Under the pieces are notes generated by a model. It worked only from the letters and a program-made list of their open reading frames with translations. It made no database searches and was not told the origin of the DNA. A stretch of DNA of 64,000 bases from Paenibacillus sp. Lineage in GTDB: Bacteria > Bacillota > Bacilli > Paenibacillales > YIM-B00363. A program made the position numbers and the translations under genes. The stretch covers positions 124,001-188,000 of the forward strand of contig NZ_JAPSKE010000002.1 in assembly GCF_031177825.1 (NCBI RefSeq), in the 5' to 3' direction. This document shows, piece after piece, positions 25,367-34,140 of this stretch. Positions within the stretch are counted from its first letter, which is position 1; every line of letters begins with the position of its first letter.

Positions 25367-25395
25367 ATAATAGCTTACGGCATAGGGGGCGTCAA
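25367..25395 (-). promoter_or_regulatory. Candidate sigma-A promoter of qcrABC
   Basis: Minus strand TTGACG (25390-25395), 17-bp spacer, TATTAT (25367-25372), overlapping a further TATAAT. About 70 bp upstream of qcrA. Confidence 0.75.
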
Positions 25396-25479
25396 GAAAG
25401 CGGAACTCGGCAAACCGCCGTTGCGCCGCGTTCCTCGGAAAACTGTTGCGAAATTGTCACAACTCGCCCCAGATCCGGA

Positions 25480-25917
25480 TCACGCGTCCGCTCCGCTCCA
25501 CATTCCTTCGATCGTCCGCTTCGCGAAGGAGCGATATAACTCGCTCGGCGCCTCCTGCGATTCGGGCTCCGGCCCCAATACCGCGGACGCGTTCCGTACG
25601 GTCAAGCTCCGCAGCCTCGATTCCCCCGTCACGACGACGCAGTACCGGAAGCCGCTTCGCTTCAGGCGCTCGCACAGCTCGTCCGCCAGCGCGGCGAGCG
25701 ACTCGTCGTCCGCCGCGTAATGAAGCGCCGGGTACGTTACGACGCGTCCTCGGTACGCTTGCTCGATCGGGTCCAGCGCGTCGCGCAGCCGCTCCAGCGC
25801 CGCCGTCGCCTCGTGCGGCGACTCCTTCCCCGTCAGTCCGCTAAGGGGCAGCAGCGCCGTGTCCAGATACGGCTGCAGCTCCGCCCACCGCTCTCGTTCG
25901 ATCTCGCTGAATTTCAT
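25480..25917 (-). CDS. ypiF: YpiF, DUF2487 family protein
   Basis: 145-aa soluble protein of unknown function; recognised by its opening (MKFSEIERERWAELQPYLDT) and position before qcrA, as in Bacillus. No catalytic motif is visible. The Shine-Dalgarno sequence is weak. A ~100-bp AT-rich gap with a dyad and the qcr promoter separates it from qcrA. Confidence 0.8.
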   Translation of the reverse strand: MKFSEIERERWAELQPYLDTALLPLSGLTGKESPHEATAALERLRDALDPIEQAYRGRVVTYPALHYAADDESLAALADELCERLKRSGFRYCVVVTGESRLRSLTVRNASAVLGPEPESQEAPSELYRSFAKRTIEGMWSGADA

Positions 25918-26022
25918 CTTCGATCCCGCCTCGTGTCCCCATTCCGTCCGGATCCGCGTTTCCGCCGCCGGACACTCCCCTCAATCTATCACAATCGCGG
26001 GGCGGACACCACCGGCGAACCC

Positions 26023-26052
26023 AAAAAGGTCTATGCCCGTCGGACATAGACC
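26023..26052 (-). terminator. Terminator after the IDEAL-domain gene
   Basis: GGTCTATG / CATAGACC stem with 9-nt loop, followed on the minus strand by TTTTTGG. Confidence 0.75.
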
Positions 26053-26070
26053 GATTCCCTTGTCGAATCG

Positions 26071-26262
26071 CTATGCGATGCCCTGCAACGACCGAAGCTC
26101 GCTCGTCAATAACAGGAACGCCGCTTCGTCCCCCTGCGCCAAAGCCCTATCGATCTCGCGATACAGTTCTTTCTCCCGGTAGTCGCGTATGGCTTTGTCC
26201 ACGATCAGTTCCGCCATTAGCAGTCGGAACGCTTCGTTAGCCGGAACCATTTTATTATCCAT
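26071..26262 (-). CDS. IDEAL-domain small protein
   Basis: 63 aa. The segment IDRALAQGDEAAFLLLTSELRSL matches the IDEAL domain found at the C-terminus of YpiB and in ComK-region proteins. B. subtilis YpiB occupies this site but has a longer N-terminal UPF0302 domain, which is missing here, so this is a domain-only version. ATG 26262 preceded by GGAGGGTGACGT. Function unknown. Confidence 0.75.
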   Translation of the reverse strand: MDNKMVPANEAFRLLMAELIVDKAIRDYREKELYREIDRALAQGDEAAFLLLTSELRSLQGIA

Positions 26263-26334
26263 ACGTCACCCTCCATCCCTTGAAGACGCACGCCCCCTGC
26301 GACGGACCTCGCGAATCGTCGGAGCGTATCCTTC

Positions 26335-26371
26335 TAGAAAAATTATATTCGTCGGGCGAGGCGCCGACGAA
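26335..26371 (-). terminator. Candidate terminator after the 430-aa gene
   Basis: TTCGTCGG / CCGACGAA perfect 8-bp repeat with 8-nt loop, followed on the minus strand by TATAATTTTTC. The tail also contains TATAAT, so the same site may hold the -10 of the IDEAL-domain gene. Confidence 0.5.
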
Positions 26372-26429
26372 GGCGAATACCCTCTTGTCGTTGGAATATG
26401 CACTTGCCCGGCGGCGAGCGAACGCCGCG

Positions 26430-27722
26430 TTACGGCGCCGCCTCCGGAGCCGCGTCGGCCGGCAGCGCGATCTTCTCGTCGTCCGGCACGTACACGCCCC
26501 GCACGATGCTGCTGCCGAGCTTCGTCATCTCGACCACGGTGCCTTCTTCCGGGTGCTCGCCGATGCGGAGCAGCCCTTGGTGCATCATCATCAGCACGAT
26601 CCGAGTCGTGAGAATCGATTCCGGAGAATCGTAATAATACGGCTTGATCAGAGGCGTCAGCACCCGCGATAACGTCTCCAACGTCACCCAGCGTCCGGCC
26701 AGCCGTTCGATCCAATGCACGAGCGTTTGCACGTTATGGATGGGGTTCTTGTACAGCTTCAGCCAAAATTGATACACGGCTCCGGGATCCGCCGGCCGAC
26801 CTTCGAGAAGCTGGGCGCGGCCCTTCTCGGTCAACAGCAGCATCCCGTCCGCTTCCTCGATCAGGTTGTTATAGAAACAATAATCGTAAATCAGGGAGAA
26901 GCGATTGGGGTAATCTTTAATTTTCCGCCCGTACCCGAACCGCCACCCGCCCTTGCCCACCAACTCCTCTTTCACGTTGAACGTCTCCAGAATCATCTGC
27001 TGGGAACGCTTGTACATCGTGCCCTCGGCGTTCAGCTCCACCTCGTACCGATCCGCGAACGACAGCAATTTGCCGATATCCTCCACGAGCATCCGCTGCT
27101 CGTCCCGGTAGGCGCTCGGCTCGTCGATGACGCGAAGCTGCTTTTGGAACGCGCGGGCCAGGGAATCGCCGAATCGCCGCTTCAAGTCCGCCGGCACCTG
27201 GTATAAATACTTCGTATGATGGGAATACCCGTTAAACAGCCACCCTTGATGCGCGAATTTCACGATCATTTGCCGGGGACTCCATTGCGGAGGCTCGGGC
27301 TCCGCGGGCGGCTTCGCCTTTTTCGACTCCCGCTTCTTCGACTCTTTCTTCGCAGGCTTGGCGTCTTCCCGGCCGCGCAGGTCGACCGTGATCGTCGACA
27401 GAATTTCGCTTCCCGCCTCCGAAGGCGCGGTTCCGATCGCGGCCGGCTTCGCCGCTTCGTAGCGGCTGATCTGCGCCCTTGCCAGCAGTTCCTCGAGCGA
27501 ATAGGCGTCTCTCGGATCGAAGACGAGCGAATTCAGAAACCGGATGTCTTCCACCGACAGCGTCTCGACATACCGTTCAAACACGTCCTTGCGATTTAAG
27601 GTGTTGAGGATCGACTGAATCAATTCTCTCTTGGAGTTCGTGTTGCAATCGCATGCGTAATGATCGGCGATTCGGTTCAACTGGTGAATGTCCGCATAGC
27701 TCAGCATGTCAGCTAAATTCAT
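26430..27722 (-). CDS. Conserved hypothetical protein, 430 aa
   Basis: Not recognised as a named family. N-terminal ~60 residues (LADMLSYADIHQLNRIADHY ... KRELIQSILNTL) resemble a SAP/Rho-N-like helical DNA- or RNA-binding module. A lysine/proline-rich linker (~120-150) follows, and the C-terminal half looks like winged-helix segments (LLTEKGRAQLLEGR, LETLSRVLTPL). No signal or membrane segment. Start ATG 27722 with AAGGCGGG upstream; the much longer in-frame reading to 28391 is antisense-type overlap with the anti-sigma gene and is rejected. Confidence 0.7.
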   Translation of the reverse strand: MNLADMLSYADIHQLNRIADHYACDCNTNSKRELIQSILNTLNRKDVFERYVETLSVEDIRFLNSLVFDPRDAYSLEELLARAQISRYEAAKPAAIGTAPSEAGSEILSTITVDLRGREDAKPAKKESKKRESKKAKPPAEPEPPQWSPRQMIVKFAHQGWLFNGYSHHTKYLYQVPADLKRRFGDSLARAFQKQLRVIDEPSAYRDEQRMLVEDIGKLLSFADRYEVELNAEGTMYKRSQQMILETFNVKEELVGKGGWRFGYGRKIKDYPNRFSLIYDYCFYNNLIEEADGMLLLTEKGRAQLLEGRPADPGAVYQFWLKLYKNPIHNVQTLVHWIERLAGRWVTLETLSRVLTPLIKPYYYDSPESILTTRIVLMMMHQGLLRIGEHPEEGTVVEMTKLGSSIVRGVYVPDDEKIALPADAAPEAAP

Positions 27723-27825
27723 CGTTTGACGTCCCGCCTTTCGAATTCTCTTGCTTTTGTTACCCATTATTGGGCATTTTGCAAAAAGTATTCGCCGGGA
27801 AGCATCTTTTTTCGAATTTTGGGCA

Positions 27826-27853
27826 CAAAAAGAGACGCCTCGTTGCAGGCGCC
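27826..27853 (-). terminator. Terminator after the anti-sigma gene
   Basis: GGCGCCT / AGGCGTC (7 pairs, one G-U) with loop GCAACG, followed on the minus strand by TCTTTTTG. Confidence 0.75.
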
Positions 27854-27886
27854 TTCCTCGAATCGGTATGCCATTGTCGTCGTCGC

Positions 27887-28495
27887 TTACGCCCGGACCC
27901 GGGCGAGCCAGTTCATCGTGAGGAGGGCGCAGATGAGCCCCAGCATCGATAAAACGAAGAGATAATCGGGGTAAGAATCCACGACCGACAAGCCCAGTAC
28001 GACCGGATCTCCGATCGAAGCGACCGGTACTCCTTCGATGCCCGCCAGCGCGAACTCGTTCGTCTCGCCGCCCCCGAGGGCGTTGACGCTCATGAGACCC
28101 GAGCTCGGCAGCGCCGCCCCGTTCGCGTCCGGCCACAGCAATCGGTATAAGAACGCGCAGCCGAACATCGCCAGGCAGCCGGCAACGATCGACAGCAGCC
28201 TTAACCGCAGGCGATGCGGAATCGAATGCAGCCGATCCGCCACCGGCAGCCGCCAGCCTTCGTCGGCGTAGATGCGGTCCATGACGCCGGCGGATACCTT
28301 CCCGCGCTCCGGCAGCTCGAACGATTCGCTCCACTCCACGTTCTGGAGCAACTCGCCGCTCTCCCGCCACAGCTCGAACTCTTCCGCGCAAGCCGCGCAG
28401 CGCTTCACGTGCTCGTCTACGCGAACGCGGCTCCAGTCGCCTTCCGGCTTATCCCAATATTCGGGCATCGACTCCCGGATCTCTTCGCACTTCAT
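27887..28495 (-). CDS. Anti-sigma factor with zinc-finger-like HxxxCxxC and two membrane helices
   Basis: 202 aa. H29, C33 and C36 (EHVKRCAACAEEF) form the ZAS/zf-HC2 metal motif. Two hydrophobic segments (~100-118 and ~178-196) flank an extracytoplasmic region. It overlaps the ECF sigma factor by 4 bp, the standard arrangement for a cognate anti-sigma. The signal sensed is not evident. Confidence 0.85.
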   Translation of the reverse strand: MKCEEIRESMPEYWDKPEGDWSRVRVDEHVKRCAACAEEFELWRESGELLQNVEWSESFELPERGKVSAGVMDRIYADEGWRLPVADRLHSIPHRLRLRLLSIVAGCLAMFGCAFLYRLLWPDANGAALPSSGLMSVNALGGGETNEFALAGIEGVPVASIGDPVVLGLSVVDSYPDYLFVLSMLGLICALLTMNWLARVRA

Positions 28496-29085
28496 CGTTG
28501 TTTCATCCCTTCATATTCCTCTAGGATCGGTTCCCCCACGTAAGACTCCAATTGCGTCTTGACGCTAGCTCTAGCCCGGAACAACAACGATTTGACGGAT
28601 GATACGGTTTGCCCGAGAATGTTCGCGATTTCTTGGTAATCCATTCCGTCATACTCACGCAAGATCAATGCGGAACGCTGCTTCTCCGGCAAGCTGTTGA
28701 TCGCTTCGCGCACCTTCTGAACCTTCTCGCTTCGGAGCACGGTTTGTTCCGGCAGCGCCTCCGTCGACGTGATCGGCTCGTACCCGCTGTCCTCCAGATA
28801 CACGTTGCCGTTCCGATTTTTCCGGAGCTCGCTGAGCACCGTGTTTCGGGCGATCGTGTACAGCCAAGTCGAGAACGACGCCTCCACCTCCCGGAACGAG
28901 TGTAAGCTCCGGTATGCCTTGTAGAACGTCTCCTGACACATATCTTCGGCCATGTGATCCATGCGCGAATTTTTCAACATATGGTAGATGAAAAGCAGGA
29001 TTTTCCGCTCGTAACGCGTGACCAGTTCCTTATAGAGCTGAACGTTGCCGTCCTTGATTTCCCGAATCAGCTGGGAATCGGTCAT
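28492..29085 (-). CDS. ECF-type RNA polymerase sigma factor
   Basis: 197 aa with sigma region 2 (DMCQETFYKAYRSLHSF) and region 4 (LREYDGMDYQEIANILGQTVSSVKSLLFRA). RBS AAGGAGG before ATG 29085. Co-expressed with the downstream anti-sigma. It resembles SigW/SigY-like factors, but I cannot place it in a named group. Region 4 is followed by a short ~20-aa tail. Confidence 0.92.
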   Translation of the reverse strand: MTDSQLIREIKDGNVQLYKELVTRYERKILLFIYHMLKNSRMDHMAEDMCQETFYKAYRSLHSFREVEASFSTWLYTIARNTVLSELRKNRNGNVYLEDSGYEPITSTEALPEQTVLRSEKVQKVREAINSLPEKQRSALILREYDGMDYQEIANILGQTVSSVKSLLFRARASVKTQLESYVGEPILEEYEGMKQR

Positions 29086-29381
29086 GGAAAACCTCCTTGC
29101 CGGTTTCCGTGCGCGATTCCGTTCGGCTACAAGTGTATACCATCCCCGAACGGAAAAGTTGCGGTACCTTATCTCATAAAATGAATTAGTTCGAATCGCC
29201 TATTGTCAACATTTCGATATGTAAAGATAATTCGTGTTTCTTCGTTGAAATCCTGCTAAATTCGACAATTCCCAACGTTCCCCTCCTTCCGCCAAACCCT
29301 AGTGTACTAGAAATTCCATATATTGACTATCCCTATTTGGAAAATATCACCGAAATTAGCGATCCAGCAGGGGAAAATGGC
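29086..29381 (-). other. Intergenic region upstream of the sigma factor
   Basis: No convincing ORF. On the minus strand a TTGACA (29204-29209) has no clear -10 partner; CAACTTTT ... TATAC (around 29138-29163) might be an ECF autoregulatory promoter but is weak. A CTAGT-GT-ACTAG palindrome lies near 29310-29321. Downstream of the small-RNA terminator. Confidence 0.4.
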
Positions 29382-29406
29382 AAAAAAAAGACCGCCTCGC
29401 GGCGGT
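29382..29406 (-). terminator. Terminator of the candidate small RNA
   Basis: ACCGCC-GCGA-GGCGGT stem-loop then TCTTTTTTTT on the minus strand. Confidence 0.88.
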
Positions 29407-29454
29407 TGCACATAGTGCCATATATCGGATAGGAGTGGAGAGAAACCATACTGT
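29382..29454 (-). ncRNA. Candidate ~70-nt small RNA
   Basis: Transcription from the strong upstream promoter would start near 29454 and end at the T8 tract at 29382-29389. The RNA would have a pyrimidine-rich 5' part (TTTCTCTCCACTCCTATCC) able to pair with Shine-Dalgarno sequences, a small GCAC-TAT-GTGC hairpin and a terminator hairpin. An overlapping ORF lacks a ribosome-binding site. Could instead be a terminated leader of the sigma gene ~300 nt downstream. Confidence 0.6.
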
Positions 29455-29460
29455 ACTTTT

Positions 29461-29489
29461 AGTATATGTATCCGTTTTCATTTTGTCAA
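29461..29489 (-). promoter_or_regulatory. Near-consensus sigma-A promoter
   Basis: TTGACA (29484-29489), 17-bp spacer, TATACT (29461-29466), one of the best sigma-A matches in the window. An ATACT/AGTAT inverted repeat spans the -10 and start site. Confidence 0.88.
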
Positions 29490-29787
29490 CAGTTTTTTTA
29501 AAACGCTTTCAGCTGTTTTTGCGACGATCGCCTTCCTCCTTCCCGCCGCCTTCCGTCGCGTTCCCTTCAACCGCGCGCCGCCCGTTTGTCGCCCTCGTGG
29601 TAGGCCGTCAGCGAGCCTGGAGGCGTCGGAAGCCCCCGAACTAGGGATATCGACATTCCTTCGACTACGGCCCCTTCGCGGCTGCCAGCGCGCCATTCCG
29701 ACGCCTGTGCGGCGTCCCCTTAGCCAGCCGAGCGAAAGGAATTCGGGGACAAGGAGGCGAAAAACGAGCGCCTCCCCCGTTCTGCGA
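29490..29787. other. GC-rich structured intergenic stretch
   Basis: About 300 bp between the tyrA terminator and the small-RNA promoter with no supported gene. Two hairpins are visible: GACGCC-TGTGC-GGCGTC (29700-29716) and GGAGGCG / CGCCTCC (29753-29775) with a paired outer flank. No T tract follows either. Confidence 0.4.
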
Positions 29788-29817
29788 TAAAAAAAGCCGC
29801 CCCTCGACGGGACGGCT
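29788..29817 (-). terminator. Terminator after tyrA
   Basis: AGCCGTCCC / GGGGCGGCT stem with loop GTCGA, then TTTTTTT on the minus strand. Ends the aromatic supra-operon. Confidence 0.9.
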
Positions 29818-29825
29818 GACAAATC

Positions 29826-30917
29826 CTAATAGTGCACGGGATAGCCTTCTTGTTCCAACAGCGTCTTCGCGCGCACCAAGTCGTCCTCGTTGCCGAACGA
29901 CAGCCGCAACGATCCCGGTCCGCCCGGCGTCGGCTCCAAGATGCCGATGTTCCGCAAATTAATGCGCCGGCTGCCGAGCATCGTCGTCAGCTTGCCGATC
30001 GTGCCGGGCTCGTCCGCCACCTGCACGTAAAACTCGTAATGCGTCGTCGCGATCCCGACCCGACGCTCCGGCAGCGCGCTGCGGAACGCGGAGGCCGTGC
30101 GGAACTGCGCCGCGATGCCTTCTCCGTCTTCCGCGCGGAGGATGTCCATGAACCGCTCCGTCTCCGAAATCCATGCCTGCAACAGCTCCAGCAGCACTTC
30201 GCGGTTGCTCACGCAGATGTCGCGCCATATCGTCGGATCGGCCGAAGCGATCCGCGTGATGTCGCGAAAGCCCCCGGCGGCCAGCTTCTCGTAGCCGTCG
30301 TCCGACTCGCCCAAGCGCGCGACCAAGTTGACGAGCATCGCCGCGACGATGTGCGGCAGGTGGCTGACCGCCCCGACGATCCCGTCGTGCGTGCGCGCGT
30401 CCATCCGGACGAGCTTCGCGTTCGTATGCTCAAGCAGCTCCACCAGCGCGTCGTAGGACGCTTCCGGCGTCGCGGGCGTCGGAGTCAATACGTAGTAGGC
30501 GTTCTCGAACAGCTTCGACGTCGCGGCTTCGACGCCGGAGCGCTCCTTGCCGGCCATCGGATGGCCGCCGATGAAGGCCGCGCCGCCGAACGAGAGCCGC
30601 GAAGCCGCCTCGACGATCTCGCCCTTCGTGCTGCCGACGTCGGTAATGACCGCGCCAGGCTTCAACGGGCAGCGGGACAACGCCTCCAAATAATCGTTCA
30701 GCATGCCGACCGGCACGCACAGAAACAAAAAGTCGGCATCGGCCGCCGCTTCCTCGAGCGACGTCGTCCCTTCGTCGACGACGCCGCGATCCACGCACTT
30801 CCGCACCGATTCGGACCTCGGCGAGTGGCCCACGACGCGGAAGCCGGGGCGCCCCTTGAAGCACAGCGCCAGCGACCCGCCGATAAGCCCTACTCCGAAA
30901 ATCGCGATTTTCGTCAT
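29826..30917 (-). CDS. tyrA: Prephenate dehydrogenase with ACT domain
   Basis: NAD-dependent oxidative decarboxylation of prephenate to 4-hydroxyphenylpyruvate (tyrosine branch). Rossmann motif IFGVGLIGGSLAL, GGHPMAGKERSGV and THDGIVGAVSHLPH are present. A C-terminal ACT domain (~290-363) suggests tyrosine feedback. 363 aa from ATG 30917, coupled to hisC by a 4-bp overlap; longer upstream readings are not real. Confidence 0.95.
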   Translation of the reverse strand: MTKIAIFGVGLIGGSLALCFKGRPGFRVVGHSPRSESVRKCVDRGVVDEGTTSLEEAAADADFLFLCVPVGMLNDYLEALSRCPLKPGAVITDVGSTKGEIVEAASRLSFGGAAFIGGHPMAGKERSGVEAATSKLFENAYYVLTPTPATPEASYDALVELLEHTNAKLVRMDARTHDGIVGAVSHLPHIVAAMLVNLVARLGESDDGYEKLAAGGFRDITRIASADPTIWRDICVSNREVLLELLQAWISETERFMDILRAEDGEGIAAQFRTASAFRSALPERRVGIATTHYEFYVQVADEPGTIGKLTTMLGSRRINLRNIGILEPTPGGPGSLRLSFGNEDDLVRAKTLLEQEGYPVHY

Positions 30918-32023
30918 TCGGCGGCCACAGCCGTCTCTTGCAGCACGGCCGTCAACGCTTCGATGAACGTCCGATTTTGCGCTTCGGACCCGACCGTCAC
31001 GCGAATCATGGTCGGGAACCCGATCGAGGCCGTGTGGCCTCCGCGAACGATGACGCCTTTCTTCAGTAGCTCCTCGTACACCGTCTTGGCGTCGCGCGCG
31101 CAATCGACCAATACGAAGTTGCCGTGCGCCGGGAAGCTGCGCAGGCCGAGGCGATCGAACTGCTCCCGCAGGTACGCGATGCCGGCGGCGTTCGCCTTGC
31201 GGCAGCTGTCGATGAACGCTTGATCCTGCACGGCGGCGAGCGCCGCGGCTTGCGCGAAGCCGGTCGTATTGAACGGCTCCCGCACTTGATTGATCGACTT
31301 GATCAATTCCGGTCTGCCGATGCCGTAGCCGATGCGCAGGCTCGCGAGTCCGTACGCCTTCGAGAACGTGCGCAGCGCGATGACGTTCGGGTACTTCTTC
31401 ACAAGCTCGAGCCCGTTCGGGAAACGCTCGTCGACGACGTACTCGACGTACGCCTCGTCCAAGACGACCATCACGCTCGACGGCACGCGCGCCAGGAACG
31501 ATTCGACTTCGTCCTTCGTGACGATCGTGCTCGTCGGGTTGTTCGGGTTGCATACCCATACGACCTTGGTCTTGTCCGTAACGGCGGCAAGCATCGCCTC
31601 GAGGTCGTGCGTCCCGTCCTTCAGCGGCACTTCGACGACCGTCGCGCCTTCGATCTCCGCGTTATGACGATATTGCGGGAACGTCCGGTCCGCCATAATC
31701 GTCTCGTCGCCCGGCGACAGGTATGCCCGCGCGATCATGAGGATCACTTCGTCGGAGCCCGCGCCGAAGACGATCTGATCCGGCGACACGCCGTGCAGCG
31801 CGGAGAGCGCGCTTTTCAGTTCGACGCTGGCGCCGTCCGGGTAGATGTTCGCTTGATCCACGTGCGCGATGATCGCTTCTTTCGCCTTCGGCGAGCAGCC
31901 GAACGGATTTTCGTTGGAAGCGAGCTTGATAACGTCGGTCAACCCGAGCTCCCGCTTCACTTCGTCGATCGGTTTGCCGGGCTGGTATACCGGCAGGTGC
32001 ATGATTCTCGCTTTCGGTTGCAT
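30914..32023 (-). CDS. hisC: Histidinol-phosphate / aromatic aminotransferase
   Basis: PLP fold type I enzyme; in Bacillus HisC works in both histidine and aromatic amino-acid synthesis, explaining its place between trpA and tyrA. Seen: KLASNENPFGCSP, CNPNNPTST, and the PLP lysine in TFSKAYGLASLRIGYG. 369 aa from ATG 32023 with AGGAGTGGG upstream. Confidence 0.94.
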   Translation of the reverse strand: MQPKARIMHLPVYQPGKPIDEVKRELGLTDVIKLASNENPFGCSPKAKEAIIAHVDQANIYPDGASVELKSALSALHGVSPDQIVFGAGSDEVILMIARAYLSPGDETIMADRTFPQYRHNAEIEGATVVEVPLKDGTHDLEAMLAAVTDKTKVVWVCNPNNPTSTIVTKDEVESFLARVPSSVMVVLDEAYVEYVVDERFPNGLELVKKYPNVIALRTFSKAYGLASLRIGYGIGRPELIKSINQVREPFNTTGFAQAAALAAVQDQAFIDSCRKANAAGIAYLREQFDRLGLRSFPAHGNFVLVDCARDAKTVYEELLKKGVIVRGGHTASIGFPTMIRVTVGSEAQNRTFIEALTAVLQETAVAAE

Positions 32024-32064
32024 CCTCGAACCCACTCCTAACCCCATACTGTCATGTGAAAATA

Positions 32065-32079
32065 ATACAACCATTGTAT
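32065..32079. repeat. Perfect inverted repeat upstream of hisC
   Basis: ATACAA-CCA-TTGTAT lies in the 81-bp gap between trpA and hisC. Possible operator or part of an internal promoter; no clear -35/-10 pair accompanies it. Confidence 0.4.
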
Positions 32080-32104
32080 CGCATACGGCGAACCGCATCC
32101 ACGC

Positions 32105-32941
32105 TTATTTCGCGCCTTTCAGCTCCCGCACGAAGTCGCCGACGGCGCGAGCCCCTTCGGCCCGCGTGGCGGGATTGCGGAGCTTCTCCTCCTGCTCTTC
32201 GACCTTGCGCACGATCGCGCTGCCGACGATGACGCCGTCGCAGCGGCCTTCGAAGCGGGCGACCTGCTCCCGGTTCGAGATGCCGAATCCGATCGCGATC
32301 GGCACGTCGGTCGCGCCGCGCACCGTGTCGAGGAACGCCTCGATCTCGTTCGCGAACGAAGCTCGTTCCCCCGTTACGCCGAGCGACGAGACGCAGTAGA
32401 CGAAGCCCCGCGCCTTCTTCGCGATTCGGCTCACTCGCTGGCTCGACGTCGGAGCGACGAGGGGAATGAGATGCAGTCCGTGCGACTCCGCGAGCCCGCG
32501 AAGCTCTTCGTCTTCCTCGATCGGAAGATCCGGCACGATCATGCCGGAAATATTGTTCGCTTGCAGCAGGTCGAAGAAGCGGTCGAAGCCGAGCTGGAGT
32601 ATAGGATTGTAATACGTGAACAAAATGAAAGGCAGCTTCACGCCCTCTTCCTTCGCGCGCCGCGCGATGGCGATCACGTCCAGGATCGTCGTCAGCCGGC
32701 CGCTCAAGGCGCGCTGCGACGCCCGTTGAATGACGGGTCCGTCGGCGAGCGGGTCGGAATACGGCACGCCGAGCTCGATCATGTCCGCGCCGGCCGCCTC
32801 CAACTCGCGGATCAACGCGAGCGATGCGTCCAGATCCGGGTCGCCGATCGTAAGGAACGGAATGAGCGCCGTCCGCCCTTCCGTCTTCAATGCGGCGAAC
32901 GTCGTATCGATGGCGTTCACGGCAACGTGTTCCACGGTCAT
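32105..32941 (-). CDS. trpA: Tryptophan synthase alpha subunit
   Basis: Cleaves indole-3-glycerol phosphate. TIM barrel with [14 protein letters not shown], the catalytic Glu in [19 protein letters not shown], and IVGSAIVRK. 278 aa; overlaps trpB by 4 bp. Confidence 0.97.
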   Translation of the reverse strand: MTVEHVAVNAIDTTFAALKTEGRTALIPFLTIGDPDLDASLALIRELEAAGADMIELGVPYSDPLADGPVIQRASQRALSGRLTTILDVIAIARRAKEEGVKLPFILFTYYNPILQLGFDRFFDLLQANNISGMIVPDLPIEEDEELRGLAESHGLHLIPLVAPTSSQRVSRIAKKARGFVYCVSSLGVTGERASFANEIEAFLDTVRGATDVPIAIGFGISNREQVARFEGRCDGVIVGSAIVRKVEEQEEKLRNPATRAEGARAVGDFVRELKGAK

Positions 32942-34140
32942 CGTACGTTCCCTCCCAAATACTTCATGATCGACTCGACGTCCTTGTCGCCGCGGCCGGA
33001 CAAGTTCGCGACGATGATCTGATCCTTCGACATCGTCGGCGCCAGGCGCAGCACATGCGCGATCGCGTGAGCCGATTCGAGCGCCGGAATGATGCCCTCC
33101 TTACGGGAGAGCAACTGCAGCGCCTCGAGCGCTTCCGCGTCGCTGGCAGGGACGTATTCCGCCCGTCCGATATCCTTCAAATAGGAGTGCTCCGGACCGA
33201 TGCCCGGATAATCGAGGCCGGCGGAGATCGAATGCGCCTCCTGCACCTGGCCGTGCTCGTCTTGCAGCAGGTAGCTCATCGAGCCTTGGAACACGCCCGC
33301 CGTCCCGTGCGTCATCGTCGCGGCGTGCCGCTCCGTATCGACGCCTTCGCCGGCCGCCTCGACGCCGATCAACCGTACGTCGGTATCGTCCACGAACGGG
33401 TAGAAGATGCCCATCGCGTTGCTGCCGCCGCCGACGCAGGCGACGATCGCATCCGGCAGCCGGCCGTGGTCCCTAAGCATCTGCGACTTCGTCTCGTCGC
33501 CGATAATGCGCTGGAAGTCGCGGACCATCATCGGATACGGATGCGGCCCGACGACGGAGCCGAGAATGTAGAACGTGTCGTCGACGTGGCTGACCCAGTA
33601 GCGAAGCGCTTCGTTGCCCGCGTCCTTCAGCGTGCGCGAGCCCGACGTCACCGGAACGACTTCCGCGCCGAGCAGGTTCATCCGGAACACGTTCAACTGC
33701 TGCCGCTTCGTGTCTTCTTCGCCCATGAACACCTTGCACTCCATGCCGAGCAGCGCCGCGATCGTCGCGGACGCGACGCCGTGTTGGCCCGCGCCGGTTT
33801 CCGCGATGACCTTCTTCTTGCCCATCCGCTTCGCGAGCACGCCTTGTCCGATCGTGTTGTTGATCTTATGCGCGCCCGTGTGATTGAGGTCTTCCCGCTT
33901 CAGGTAGATGCGCGCTCCGCCGAGATGCTCGGACAGCCGTTCCGCGTAATAGAGCGGCGTCGGCCGGCCCGAATATTGACGGTAGAGCTCCTGGATTTCC
34001 TGTTGGAACGATTCATCCTTCGAATAATGCGCGTACGCTTCCTCGAGCTCGAGAAGCGCGTTCATCAACGTCTCCGGCACGAAGCGCCCGCCGAATTTGC
34101 CGAAGCGGCCTTGATTGTCGGGAACGAACGAAATCGCCAT
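32938..34140 (-). CDS. trpB: Tryptophan synthase beta subunit
   Basis: PLP enzyme condensing indole and serine. PLP lysine in HTGAHKINN, and GGGSNAMG phosphate loop. 400 aa. ATG 34140 overlaps the trpF stop by 1 nt (TAATG); the longer in-frame upstream reading is out-of-frame trpF sequence. Confidence 0.97.
   Translation of the reverse strand: MAISFVPDNQGRFGKFGGRFVPETLMNALLELEEAYAHYSKDESFQQEIQELYRQYSGRPTPLYYAERLSEHLGGARIYLKREDLNHTGAHKINNTIGQGVLAKRMGKKKVIAETGAGQHGVASATIAALLGMECKVFMGEEDTKRQQLNVFRMNLLGAEVVPVTSGSRTLKDAGNEALRYWVSHVDDTFYILGSVVGPHPYPMMVRDFQRIIGDETKSQMLRDHGRLPDAIVACVGGGSNAMGIFYPFVDDTDVRLIGVEAAGEGVDTERHAATMTHGTAGVFQGSMSYLLQDEHGQVQEAHSISAGLDYPGIGPEHSYLKDIGRAEYVPASDAEALEALQLLSRKEGIIPALESAHAIAHVLRLAPTMSKDQIIVANLSGRGDKDVESIMKYLGGNVR

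Noticed and set aside
29478..29822. 114-codon minus-strand ORF in the tyrA-sigma gap
   Set aside because: It begins inside the tyrA terminator, runs across the promoter -35, is Arg-rich and has no RBS; the region reads as non-coding.
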